In this document: piece by piece, positions 46,305 through 53,981 of the stretch | How the letters are laid out: each line of letters begins with the position of its first letter | Numbering within the stretch: position 1 is the first letter of the stretch | Assembly (NCBI RefSeq): GCF_017068455.1 | Contig: NZ_CP070608.1 | Coordinates: forward strand, 1,531,488-1,595,487 | DNA from: Fulvivirga lutea | GTDB taxonomy: Bacteria; Bacteroidota; Bacteroidia; Cytophagales; Cyclobacteriaceae | Direction: 5' to 3' | DNA length: 64,000 nt | The notes under the pieces: model-generated | Database searches by the model: none | What the model saw: the letters and a program-made list of their open reading frames with translations, nothing else | What the model was told of the DNA's origin: nothing | Made by a program: the position numbers and the translations under genes

Positions 46305-46760
46305 TTATTGAGAAAGCTGTTTTTCAAAGCAAACGCTATTTTCCACGCCCACATATTGGCCATAATTAGGAATTGGTGCATAGCCCTGAGATTGATAAAA
46401 AGCCACGGCATCGGGCATGCGCCTTCCTGTTTCTAGTTTACAACTTTGGTATTCACTTTCTGCAGCCCAGTTTTCCAAAGCTTTCAGAATTTTTGTGGCG
46501 TAGCCTTTACCTCTTTGCTCAGGCAACACATACATCCTTTTAATTTCAACGGTATTTGAGTCAAGCTCTTTAAAAGCACCACAACCTACCGGTTGATTAT
46601 TTTCATAAATGACCACCACATGTTTCAATGCATCCACCTTGTTATACTGATGGTAGAAGCTATGTTCCTCACCATCTATTTCGGCCAAATAGGCATCTAA
46701 TTGTTTTACAAGTACCTGAAAATCGCTATGTGAAGAGTCGGTTTTAAGAATTTCAATCAT
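46305..46760 (-). CDS. GNAT-family N-acetyltransferase
   Basis: A 151-residue acetyltransferase with motif A QRGKGYATKILKALENWA, the preceding strand VEIKRMYVLPE and the C-terminal FYQSQGYAPI. It resembles small-molecule acetyltransferases of the YjgM/PaiA sort, but the acceptor is unknown. Upstream of the DUF6090 gene at 45540 by 15 bp. Confidence 0.9.
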   Translation of the reverse strand: MIEILKTDSSHSDFQVLVKQLDAYLAEIDGEEHSFYHQYNKVDALKHVVVIYENNQPVGCGAFKELDSNTVEIKRMYVLPEQRGKGYATKILKALENWAAESEYQSCKLETGRRMPDAVAFYQSQGYAPIPNYGQYVGVENSVCFEKQLSQ

Positions 46761-46886
46761 TGGAGGGTATTGTGTAGTTCAACCATTAAAAATGCGCTTC
46801 ACCGAAAGATAACGTACTTCAGTTATTCGTGCAGGCGGTTATGCTAAATAATTTCAATCTTTAGATTGGAACAAGTGTCTATACCC

Positions 46887-48644
46887 ATGTCTTTAAACCT
46901 ACTAAAGAGGTATCACCTCGACTTTAAGATTGTCATAGTTGCAGCCATTTATTATTTAACTGCAGTTTTAGGATATTTTTTAGCCTTTGATAATTCCAGC
47001 ATATTACCGGTGTGGCCACCTTCTGGTGTGGCCTTTGCCCTCTTGGTACTAATGGGTAGAAAATGTTGGCCCGGAATTACAATTGGCGCCCTCATTGCCA
47101 ATGTGATGGCATTTTGGAATTTACCCGACTTACCTGCCCAGACAATTATTTCAATTTCCAGCTTTATAGCAATAGGTAATACGTTAGAAGCTGTGCTAGG
47201 ATACTATTTGATCAACAATTGGATAAAAACCCCATTTCCATTTAATCATACACAAAATGCTTTTCGTTTCTTATTTGTAGCTGTGTTGATAGCTGGGTTA
47301 GGATCGGTGGTTTCCGCATCGAGCTTATTATTGAATGGAGTTATTGGTATTGAGGAATTTTCCATTACCTGGTTATCTCTGGGAGTTGGTAAAACCGTAG
47401 CCATTTTAATTTTTACACCTTTTATTCTTTCTGTGTTTCAGAAATTTAAGTGGAAAGCATCTCGGGAGAAATGGTTGGAGCTTGTTGTTGCCATCATTGG
47501 CGGTGCTGGATTATACATGCTCTTACAAGTGCCGGACATGGCTATTAATAGAGCTTTGCCATTTATTGTAATTCCGTTTTTATTGTGGCTTGCATTTCGG
47601 TTTCCTCTTACCGTTTCAATGACGGCCGTAGTGGTAGTTTCTATTCTCGCCATTTACTTTTCGTCATTACAGTTAGGGCCTTTTATTTTGGGCGATAGTT
47701 ACAGTTCTATGCTCTTGCTACAAATTTTTGTTGGTGTAGTAAGTGTGATTACGATTGTTCTATCAGCAACAGTAAAAGAACGTGCCGAGGCTCAGGAGAA
47801 GCTATTAAAGTTTAATGAGAACCTGGAAGAAATGGTGAAGATTAGAACAAAAGCATTGAATAGCCAGATAGATACCAGAAGAAAGGCCGAGGAGAAATTG
47901 CAGAATACGAATGATGAACTGGTCAAGCGGAATGTGGAGCTTGACAATTTTGTCTATAGTGTATCACACGATTTAAGGGCTCCAATTGCCTCCATGTTGG
48001 GCATCGTTAATCTTGCCAAGAAGGAAGATGATATTGTGATGAAGGACATGTACTTCGATATGATTAATGGCAGTGCTGAGCAGCTGGATAATTTTATAAA
48101 AGAAATTTTAGATCAATCGCAGAACGCCCGGTCGGAAGTAAAAAATGATGTGGTAGACTTTAATCAGATCATAGAAGAAACCTTTGATCATTTTAAATAT
48201 GCTTCCGCTGATGGAAAACCTGTAAAAAAGAATATTACCATTAAGGGTGATCGAACATTTACATCGGATCCTTGGCGTATAAAGGTGATACTGAACAACC
48301 TGATTTCTAATGCCATCCGATACAGAAATGGGAAATCGCCTGTGGTGGATGTAACGGTTAAAGTAGAAAATGAGCTGGCCAAAATTGAGGTGAAAGATAA
48401 TGGCAGAGGCATACCTGCCGAGCATCTGGATAAAGTATGCAATATGTTTTACAGAGCTACTGATGATGGAGCGGGCTCCGGCTTAGGATTGTATATTGTA
48501 AAAGAAACGGTAGACAAACTAGGCGGAGAATTGAAAGTTAATTCTGAAGTAGGAAAAGGAACAACGATAAATGTGAGTATACCGAAGTGTCACTTTGTAA
48601 AAAAAATAGCGAAAGAAGAGAAAGAAAATGTAGCACTCAGTTGA
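46887..48644 (+). CDS. MASE1 sensor histidine kinase
   Basis: A 585-residue kinase with an N-terminal MASE1 domain of about eight membrane segments (about 15-300; signature WPPSGVAFALLVLMGRKCWPGI), a coiled coil, HisKA with His361 in YSVSHDLRAPIASM and a HATPase (NLISNAIRYRNG, KDNGRGIP, GSGLGLYIVKE). MASE1 is a membrane sensor whose ligands are mostly unknown. The ATG at 46887 is preferred to the TTG at 46866. No receiver is adjacent, so it is an orphan; its catalytic core is close to that of the receiver-kinase at 17419. Confidence 0.93.
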   Translation: MSLNLLKRYHLDFKIVIVAAIYYLTAVLGYFLAFDNSSILPVWPPSGVAFALLVLMGRKCWPGITIGALIANVMAFWNLPDLPAQTIISISSFIAIGNTLEAVLGYYLINNWIKTPFPFNHTQNAFRFLFVAVLIAGLGSVVSASSLLLNGVIGIEEFSITWLSLGVGKTVAILIFTPFILSVFQKFKWKASREKWLELVVAIIGGAGLYMLLQVPDMAINRALPFIVIPFLLWLAFRFPLTVSMTAVVVVSILAIYFSSLQLGPFILGDSYSSMLLLQIFVGVVSVITIVLSATVKERAEAQEKLLKFNENLEEMVKIRTKALNSQIDTRRKAEEKLQNTNDELVKRNVELDNFVYSVSHDLRAPIASMLGIVNLAKKEDDIVMKDMYFDMINGSAEQLDNFIKEILDQSQNARSEVKNDVVDFNQIIEETFDHFKYASADGKPVKKNITIKGDRTFTSDPWRIKVILNNLISNAIRYRNGKSPVVDVTVKVENELAKIEVKDNGRGIPAEHLDKVCNMFYRATDDGAGSGLGLYIVKETVDKLGGELKVNSEVGKGTTINVSIPKCHFVKKIAKEEKENVALS

Positions 48645-48705
48645 ATAGCACATTCTCTACAAATGCCTAAATCTACTAACTAAAGTGGGTTGATTGACCT
48701 ACTTT

Positions 48706-48740
48706 TACCCACCCCTTTGTCCCCTCCTGAGAGGGGAATT
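48706..48740. repeat. GC-rich repeat, outer left copy
   Basis: A 35-bp sequence beginning TACCCACCCC and ending GAGAGGGGAATT. It is inverted relative to the copy at 48782-48814 and in the same orientation as the copy at 49184-49218. The segment after it (48741-48772) resembles the two ends of the DUF6090 duplicates joined together. Confidence 0.8.
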
Positions 48741-48776
48741 GTGCTCGACTGATATTTCGGAGGTGGAAAAGCATCA

Positions 48777-49181
48777 TTATAAATTCCCCTCCTGGGAGGG
48801 GTTAGGGGTGGGTATTACGTTGTTATTTATCCAATGATAGAGTTCATTCATTACCCAATTTAAGTTTTTTTTAATATCTAAATCATCGAATCGGATGAAC
48901 TTTACACCAAGTGCTTCTAGTTTATTTTGCCTCTCAGTATCCCTTTGGGGTGCATCATCATAGGTATGACTAGCACCATCGACCTCAATAGCTAACAGAT
49001 GTTCCTTGCAATAGAAGTCCACAATATAATTATCGATCGGAATTTGTCTGCTGAATTTTACACCAAGTTGTTTGTTTTTAATTTCTTGCCAAAGAAGCAC
49101 TTCACTGAGAGTCATATTCCTTCTGAGCCTTTTTGCCAGAGGTACTAATTGGGGATTATATGGAATGATTTTGTTTTTCAT
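48777..49181 (-). CDS. DUF559 (Vsr-like PD-(D/E)xK) endonuclease-domain protein
   Basis: A 134-residue protein of the DUF559 family, which has the fold of very-short-patch repair endonucleases. Visible conserved elements are the N-terminal RRNMTLSEVLLWQEIKNKQ, KFSRQIPIDNYIVDFYC, LLAIEVDGASH (catalytic Glu/Asp region), and GVKFIRFDDLDI. It is bracketed by inverted GC-rich repeats, and the last residues (TPNPSQEGN) are encoded by the left repeat. The ATG at 49181 is chosen over 49190 because of the usual MKNKIIPYN start, and lies 3 bp from the right repeat. Activity and role are unproven; the arrangement suggests a small selfish element. Confidence 0.88.
   Translation of the reverse strand: MKNKIIPYNPQLVPLAKRLRRNMTLSEVLLWQEIKNKQLGVKFSRQIPIDNYIVDFYCKEHLLAIEVDGASHTYDDAPQRDTERQNKLEALGVKFIRFDDLDIKKNLNWVMNELYHWINNNVIPTPNPSQEGNL
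48782..48814. repeat. Left inverted repeat of the DUF559 unit
   Basis: A 33-bp copy, inverted to 49184-49218. It starts AATTCCCCTCC and ends GGGGTGGGTA, contains an internal hairpin (CCCCTCC/GGAGGGG) and encodes the C-terminal tail of the DUF559 protein. Confidence 0.85.
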
Positions 49182-49183
49182 TT

Positions 49184-49218
49184 TACCCACCCCTTAATCC
49201 CCTCCCGAGAGGGGAATT
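49184..49218. repeat. Right inverted repeat of the DUF559 unit
   Basis: A 35-bp copy starting TACCCACCCC and ending GAGAGGGGAATT. It lies 3 bp upstream of the DUF559 start codon; its last part is also the left boundary of the 850-bp tandem duplication. Confidence 0.85.
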
Positions 49219-49251
49219 GTACACGTCTGATATTTCGGATAATGACGAGCA

Positions 49252-50037
49252 TTAAATTATTTCTTCATGGATCAATTCTAATATTTCTACAATACGTTTC
49301 CTCAAAGTCTCCGATTGTAAGTTGGCTATTTTATTCCAAGTTGCACAGTCTGCCAAATAATCCGGAAAGTCCTCAATCAGGAGAAGGGGTTTAAAATCAA
49401 CAGGGTTTTGAGATTCGTTTAGTTGAAAATCTATTTGGTTATCCTTATCCAGAAGAACTATTCGAACATCTTCCAACTCCCAAAACTTATTAAGAATAGA
49501 CCTTAATGAAGTATATTTAACTAGAAATGGAGTGTATTGCTCAGTCAATATCTTTCTCCAACTTTGTTCATCCTCCTTGACCTGCACAACGTCTGATGTC
49601 CATGATGAAAGTCGCTCTTTTAGTTGGCTATTGCTTAGTAAATTTAATTTTCCGGCACTAATCAGATCATTAATGATAGGGTCAAAGGTAGGGGCATTTA
49701 CAGTTGTTGCAAGCAACGATGGCATGCTATCTATCTTGATGATGGAAGGGTTGTCGCAATAGGATAGAAGCTTTATCGAGGCATTGATCATATTATTACG
49801 CACCAATATTTTTTCATCTAATTGGTCTAAGTTACTCTTGAATTCTCTGGAAAGTTGCTCAAGAAGTTCTCTCTCGGCCATTCTATCCTGTCTATCTTTG
49901 TTCCAATCATCGATACTTACTGCAATTAAAATACCTAGAACTACCAAGGCAATTTCTCCTATGGCATAGATCAGATAGGTAGTTACTTTGTTGTCGCTCA
50001 TAAGCTTTCGTCTAATATTTCGGAGTAGGAAGAGCAT
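49252..50037 (-). CDS. DUF6090-type membrane protein, duplicate copy 1
   Basis: A 261-residue protein with N-terminal leader FLLRNIRRKLMSDNK, one membrane segment (IYAIGEIALVVLGILIAVSIDDWN) and a long helical soluble part. It differs from copy 2 at only six residues (positions 5, 15, 18, one Ile/Val near 100, one Phe/Tyr and one Val/Ile near 185-192). It is the last of five DUF6090-type genes in this array, all on the minus strand. The intergenic gap to copy 2 (64 bp) is longer than elsewhere in the array and carries the repeat junction. Function unknown. Confidence 0.88.
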   Translation of the reverse strand: MLFLLRNIRRKLMSDNKVTTYLIYAIGEIALVVLGILIAVSIDDWNKDRQDRMAERELLEQLSREFKSNLDQLDEKILVRNNMINASIKLLSYCDNPSIIKIDSMPSLLATTVNAPTFDPIINDLISAGKLNLLSNSQLKERLSSWTSDVVQVKEDEQSWRKILTEQYTPFLVKYTSLRSILNKFWELEDVRIVLLDKDNQIDFQLNESQNPVDFKPLLLIEDFPDYLADCATWNKIANLQSETLRKRIVEILELIHEEII

Positions 50038-50101
50038 AATTATAAATTTCCCTCCCTAGAGTGGAATTGTGCACGTTTGATATTTCGGATAATGACGAGC
50101 A

Positions 50102-50887
50102 TTAAATTATTTCTTCATGGATCAATTCTAATATTTCTACAATACGTTTCCTCAAAGTCTCCGATTGTAAGTTGGCTATTTTATTCCAAGTTGCACAGTC
50201 TGCCAAATAATCCGGAAAGTCCTCAATCAGGAGAAGGGGTTTAAAATCAACAGGGTTTTGAGATTCGTTTAGTTGAAAATCTATTTGGTTATCCTTATCC
50301 AGAAGAACTATTCGAATATCTTCCAACTCCCAATACTTATTAAGAATAGACCTTAATGAAGTATATTTAACTAGAAATGGAGTGTATTGCTCAGTCAATA
50401 TCTTTCTCCAACTTTGTTCATCCTCCTTGACCTGCACAACGTCAGATGTCCATGATGAAAGTCGCTCTTTTAGTTGACTATTGCTTAGTAAATTTAATTT
50501 TCCGGCACTAATCAGATCATTAATGATAGGGTCAAAGGTAGGGGCATTTACAGTTGTTGCAAGCAACGATGGCATGCTATCTATCTTGACGATGGAAGGG
50601 TTGTCGCAATAGGATAGAAGCTTTATCGAGGCATTGATCATATTATTACGTACCAATATTTTTTCATCTAATTGGTCTAAGTTACTTTTGAATTCTCTGG
50701 AAAGTTGCTCAAGAAGTTCTCTCTCGGCCATTCTATCCTGTCTATCTTTGTTCCAATCATCGATACTTACTGCAATTAAAATACCTAGAACTACCAAGGC
50801 AATTTCTCCTATGGCATAGATCAGATAGGTAGTAATTTTATTATTACTCATAAGCTTTCGTCTAATATTTCGGAAGAGGAAGAGCAT
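50102..50887 (-). CDS. DUF6090-type membrane protein, duplicate copy 2
   Basis: A 261-residue near-twin of the gene at 49252. The N-terminal leader is FLFRNIRRKLMSNNK; the membrane segment and soluble domain are otherwise almost the same. Its ATG overlaps the stop of the upstream array gene (TAATG), whereas copy 1 lacks this coupling, so copy 2 probably occupies the ancestral position in the operon and copy 1 is the derived one. Confidence 0.88.
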   Translation of the reverse strand: MLFLFRNIRRKLMSNNKITTYLIYAIGEIALVVLGILIAVSIDDWNKDRQDRMAERELLEQLSREFKSNLDQLDEKILVRNNMINASIKLLSYCDNPSIVKIDSMPSLLATTVNAPTFDPIINDLISAGKLNLLSNSQLKERLSSWTSDVVQVKEDEQSWRKILTEQYTPFLVKYTSLRSILNKYWELEDIRIVLLDKDNQIDFQLNESQNPVDFKPLLLIEDFPDYLADCATWNKIANLQSETLRKRIVEILELIHEEII

Positions 50888-51621
50888 TAATTTTCATTTA
50901 ATGCTTCATTCAACAATATCATTAAATCTTGTGATGATTCTTCAACTTCATTCATCCTAATAATGGTCTGATCCATGCGCCAACGCATGGTATTAATAAT
51001 ATTGCTAAACTCTAGCTCTTGCAAGATTAGATTATGATCATAGATAAATTTAGAGTCATTAAAATTTGTGTCATTAGGAAAGAAAAAATGGTCGATATCT
51101 TCCCAGGAAATTCTGGAATTCGTGTACGGTATCGCAATATTGGCCAGATCATAATGCCAATCATCTTCGGTCTGTTTCAATACATTGAGTGCCGCTGATA
51201 AATTGCTTATTTGTCTCCTTATTCTAATGTCATTAATGAGATTGAGATTTCCTGAGGCTTTTAATTCTTCTAGCACATCTACCGGCAATGTACAACGCTC
51301 AGCTGAGCCGATGGCTTGACCAACGAATTCAACAAATTTTATTTTTTCAATGTTCGCATAAGATGGGCCAATGTATAATTTCAAAGAATCTGTAAATGCA
51401 ATTCTCTTTTTTATTATGTCTTTACAACTTGCTAAAACATTAAAATTATTATTTGTTTCATCTTTTAGCGAAAGCAGAATACGCTCTTCTAATTCATTCT
51501 CTTTTCTTTGTTCATTCCAATTTTCAAGTGCAAAGGCGCCATAGATACCTATAATGAGCACTAGAATTTCTAGCAGATATTCAGGCCATTTTTGTGATAG
51601 GGTAGTGAGGAGGCGTTTCAT
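50887..51621 (-). CDS. DUF6090-type membrane protein (SQKWPEYLLE subgroup)
   Basis: A 244-residue protein with the N-terminal anchor MKRLLTTLSQKWPEYLLE and a membrane segment (ILVLIIGIYGAFALENWN), then a soluble domain of about 200 residues. The first 40 residues are almost the same as in the next two genes, while the rest has diverged. It overlaps both neighbours by a few bases. It contains a Cys near residue 60 and one near 110 in the soluble part. Function unknown. Confidence 0.85.
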   Translation of the reverse strand: MKRLLTTLSQKWPEYLLEILVLIIGIYGAFALENWNEQRKENELEERILLSLKDETNNNFNVLASCKDIIKKRIAFTDSLKLYIGPSYANIEKIKFVEFVGQAIGSAERCTLPVDVLEELKASGNLNLINDIRIRRQISNLSAALNVLKQTEDDWHYDLANIAIPYTNSRISWEDIDHFFFPNDTNFNDSKFIYDHNLILQELEFSNIINTMRWRMDQTIIRMNEVEESSQDLMILLNEALNEN

Positions 51622-52325
51622 TTATTTATTTCTTCAGTAAGAATTAATGAAAGTGTGTGATTTTTCTGTATCTGATCTTCAATAAAAAGAAGTAACTGTT
51701 CAGTTTTAAATCGTCTTTCAAAAAGTATCTGTTGAAATTGAGTGTCATTTAAGATGTGAGCTACTTTAGCGGGATTAATTAATATCTCCCTTTGATTTTC
51801 ACCAACAAACATTTTGCGAACATTCTTTAATTCATAAGCATTATTGTCCGCCAAATACGATCGAACTCGATCAATTACTATTGTTTCGTATTCTTTAGTA
51901 ACACTTATAACCCCATCTTCATCATAAAAATATTCTTGTATAGCTTTTCTTGCTTTTGTGTTTTTAATACTACTAATCGATTCTGAATGATTACGCTGTG
52001 TACGCGGTGAAAACACTGTTATCCACCTAATAAATCCTGCATTTTCATGATTATAAATACTGTCTTTATCTTCAATATCTTCTATCATTTTATCAGCTGT
52101 GATGAGCTGGTTTTTGAGTTGGGCGCGACACGTTTCTGCTTGCAGGGAATCTAACTTTAGATCTTCAATGATATTCTTAAATAAAGCAAATTCATCAGCT
52201 TTAGCTTTTCTATTGTCATTCCAGTTTTCAAGAGTAAACGCTCCATATATACCAATAATTAATACTAGTATTTCTAGCAGATATTCTGGCCATTTTTGAG
52301 AGAGTGTGGTGAAGATGCGTTTCAT
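51618..52325 (-). CDS. DUF6090-type membrane protein (SQKWPEYLLE subgroup)
   Basis: A 235-residue protein: anchor MKRIFTTLSQKWPEYLLE, membrane segment ILVLIIGIYGAFTLENWN, then a soluble helical domain different from its neighbours (FALFKNIIEDLKLDSLQAETC). Overlaps the genes on both sides by 4 bp (ATGA), which indicates translational coupling within the array. Confidence 0.85.
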   Translation of the reverse strand: MKRIFTTLSQKWPEYLLEILVLIIGIYGAFTLENWNDNRKAKADEFALFKNIIEDLKLDSLQAETCRAQLKNQLITADKMIEDIEDKDSIYNHENAGFIRWITVFSPRTQRNHSESISSIKNTKARKAIQEYFYDEDGVISVTKEYETIVIDRVRSYLADNNAYELKNVRKMFVGENQREILINPAKVAHILNDTQFQQILFERRFKTEQLLLFIEDQIQKNHTLSLILTEEINK

Positions 52326-53047
52326 TCTTGGTTAAGTTCTTCAGTGATTTGAGCAATCATTTTTTTGATGGCTTTTTCGAGGATTTTGGCTCGCCATCTT
52401 ACACCTTCGTTTGAGTATATTATGGCATATATAAGTTTTTTGAACTGCTCATCTTTTTTCATCGACTCATAATCTGATTGGTAAATCTCAAATTCACCAT
52501 AATCAATAAAATTGTTGTAATTAATAATGGAAGAATCTGCGAAAGAGTACTTCATTAATCCTGGCGAGATATGAAGAAGACGAAATTGAATGCGCTCCTC
52601 CTCATATCTATTGTAATATGAATAGGTAGATTCAAAGAGCTTGGTAATTAATTGTCTCAGACTATCATTGTGTATTATGGCCACTCCCTTAGACACAAGT
52701 AGTTTATAGCCAGAAACATTTGGATCAAAGTGAGGCGTGACTAACATTTTAGCAATATCTTTTTTAAATTTCTCAGTGGGATTGTCATTATTTTTCAGGT
52801 ATTCAATAATCTGTAGAGCTCCATACCTTACAGTGTCCATATGCATAAGGTCGTCCTGAATGGCATCCAAATCTTCAATTAAATTATTTCTGATTTCAAT
52901 TAATATTTCTGTTTGAGTCTCGGAATCATTCCTTTCTTCTTTCCATTCATCCAATGCAAAAGCCCCGTAGATACCAATAATTAGCACGAGTATTTCCAGC
53001 AGATATTCAGGCCATTTTTGGGAGAGGGTGGAGAGGATGCGTTTCAT
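52322..53047 (-). CDS. DUF6090-type membrane protein (SQKWPEYLLE subgroup)
   Basis: A 241-residue protein: anchor MKRILSTLSQKWPEYLLE, membrane segment ILVLIIGIYGAFALDEWK, soluble domain starting EIRNNLIEDLDAIQDDLMHM. It is the first of the five array genes and lies 3 bp after the NTF2-like gene. The soluble part shares only a loose pattern with the others. Confidence 0.85.
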   Translation of the reverse strand: MKRILSTLSQKWPEYLLEILVLIIGIYGAFALDEWKEERNDSETQTEILIEIRNNLIEDLDAIQDDLMHMDTVRYGALQIIEYLKNNDNPTEKFKKDIAKMLVTPHFDPNVSGYKLLVSKGVAIIHNDSLRQLITKLFESTYSYYNRYEEERIQFRLLHISPGLMKYSFADSSIINYNNFIDYGEFEIYQSDYESMKKDEQFKKLIYAIIYSNEGVRWRAKILEKAIKKMIAQITEELNQE

Positions 53048-53050
53048 TTT

Positions 53051-53491
53051 TTACTCACCCGGTATCTTAGTAGCCTGCCAGTTAACCACTTTCCAAAGGC
53101 CCTTTTTCTTTTGAAATGTACCACTGTTTAAATATTGAGAAATTGACCCATCGGAGGTTAGGCTCACTAATTTAAATGCTACAATCGCTACCTCATTAGA
53201 AAGTAGATTTACTTGAATATCCTCGGCTGAGTAGGAGGGGCCGGGTTCTGAGTTGCTGTCTTCTTCAGAAGAACTGAAACCTGACATGATGGTTTCCTTG
53301 CCAAACCTTTTGCCTGAGCTGCTGGTGTAAATTAAATCTTCGGCCCAAAATCTGTCATGCATTTCTTTAGAATCTACCTTGCTAAGAAATTCATTCACTA
53401 AATTGGTTAGTACAACTTTATCATCAGTCTGGCCAAATGAAGTTTGAAATAAACAAATACTGAAAATTGAAAAGTATAGAAGTTTTTTCAT
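53051..53491 (-). CDS. Secreted NTF2-like (DUF4440-type) protein
   Basis: A 146-residue protein with a Sec signal peptide (MKKLLYFSIFSICLFQTSFG) and an NTF2-like/SnoaL fold, recognised by FLSKVDSKEMHDRFWAEDLIYTSSSGKRFGKE and the closing GLWKVVNWQATKI. This fold often binds small ligands, sometimes as an enzyme. It heads the DUF6090 array operon, 3 bp before the first array gene, so it may be functionally linked to those membrane proteins. Confidence 0.82.
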   Translation of the reverse strand: MKKLLYFSIFSICLFQTSFGQTDDKVVLTNLVNEFLSKVDSKEMHDRFWAEDLIYTSSSGKRFGKETIMSGFSSSEEDSNSEPGPSYSAEDIQVNLLSNEVAIVAFKLVSLTSDGSISQYLNSGTFQKKKGLWKVVNWQATKIPGE

Positions 53492-53630
53492 GTAAAAGAT
53501 GGGAGTTTAATCGCTTAATATACAGAATTTATTGGTCGTATTGTATCATTTGATTTGTTGAATTATTTGGGGTTAATGTGACAAGTATTAGTCATTTGAC
53601 AATCAGGCTTAATTTTCGTAATTTATACAT

Positions 53631-53933
53631 ATGTCAAAACACCACTTAAAAACACTTGTAGAAACACTCAACGACCTGAGAGCTGAAGGATTTAAAGAGG
53701 ATTTCGAGTATCGAAATCATACCTTAAAAGTTATAGGTCAAAGTAAACCGTATAAGCCAGAAGAGGTAGAAGTAGTAGGTCAATACCGGTTTGAAGGAGA
53801 ATCTAATCCTTCAGATGCATCCATCCTGTACTCTTTAAAAACAAAAGATGGTAAAAAAGGAACTGTCATAGACAGTTATGGTGCATCGGCAGATGCCGAC
53901 TTACAAAACTTTCTCGATAAGGCAACTAAATAA
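53631..53933 (+). CDS. Small conserved Bacteroidota protein
   Basis: A 100-residue cytoplasmic protein (KTLVETLNDLRAEGFKEDFEY, VVGQYRFEGESNPSDASILY, KGTVIDSYGASADADL). Close relatives are widespread in Bacteroidota and are often labelled phosphoribosylpyrophosphate synthetase in databases, but the sequence has no PRPP synthetase motifs, so that name should not be relied on. It is monocistronic with its own terminator. Confidence 0.82.
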   Translation: MSKHHLKTLVETLNDLRAEGFKEDFEYRNHTLKVIGQSKPYKPEEVEVVGQYRFEGESNPSDASILYSLKTKDGKKGTVIDSYGASADADLQNFLDKATK

Positions 53934-53962
53934 GAAAGGAGCACTAGGGCTCCTTCTTTTTT
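53932..53962. terminator. Terminator after the small conserved gene
   Basis: GGAGC (53938-53942) pairs with GCTCC (53949-53953), extended by AAGAA/TTCTT with one bulged A, then a T run. The stop codon is part of the stem. It lies between convergent genes and may serve both. Confidence 0.8.
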
Positions 53963-53981
53963 ATAGTCAATTGGTTTTGAT

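Larger units (their letters stand above)
49200..50889. repeat. 850-bp tandem duplication containing a DUF6090 gene
   Basis: Segment 49200-50037 recurs at 50050-50887 with a constant offset of 850 bp and only a small number of substitutions over the coding part. Each unit contains one complete DUF6090 gene. The near identity points to a recent duplication. Confidence 0.95.

Noticed and set aside
48706-49218. CRISPR array
   Set aside because: The repeats are few, partly inverted and palindromic with gene-sized or variable spacers; no cas gene is present.
48782-49218. Insertion sequence
   Set aside because: No transposase; the enclosed gene is a DUF559 nuclease and no target-site duplication could be seen.
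49149-49394. Plus-strand ORF over the DUF559 start and repeat
   Set aside because: It is antisense to both neighbouring genes, and its IPSREGN segment is only the repeat translated in another frame.
53631-53933. Phosphoribosylpyrophosphate synthetase
   Set aside because: Relatives are often named so, but the 100-residue protein lacks the PRPP-binding and catalytic motifs and is far too short.
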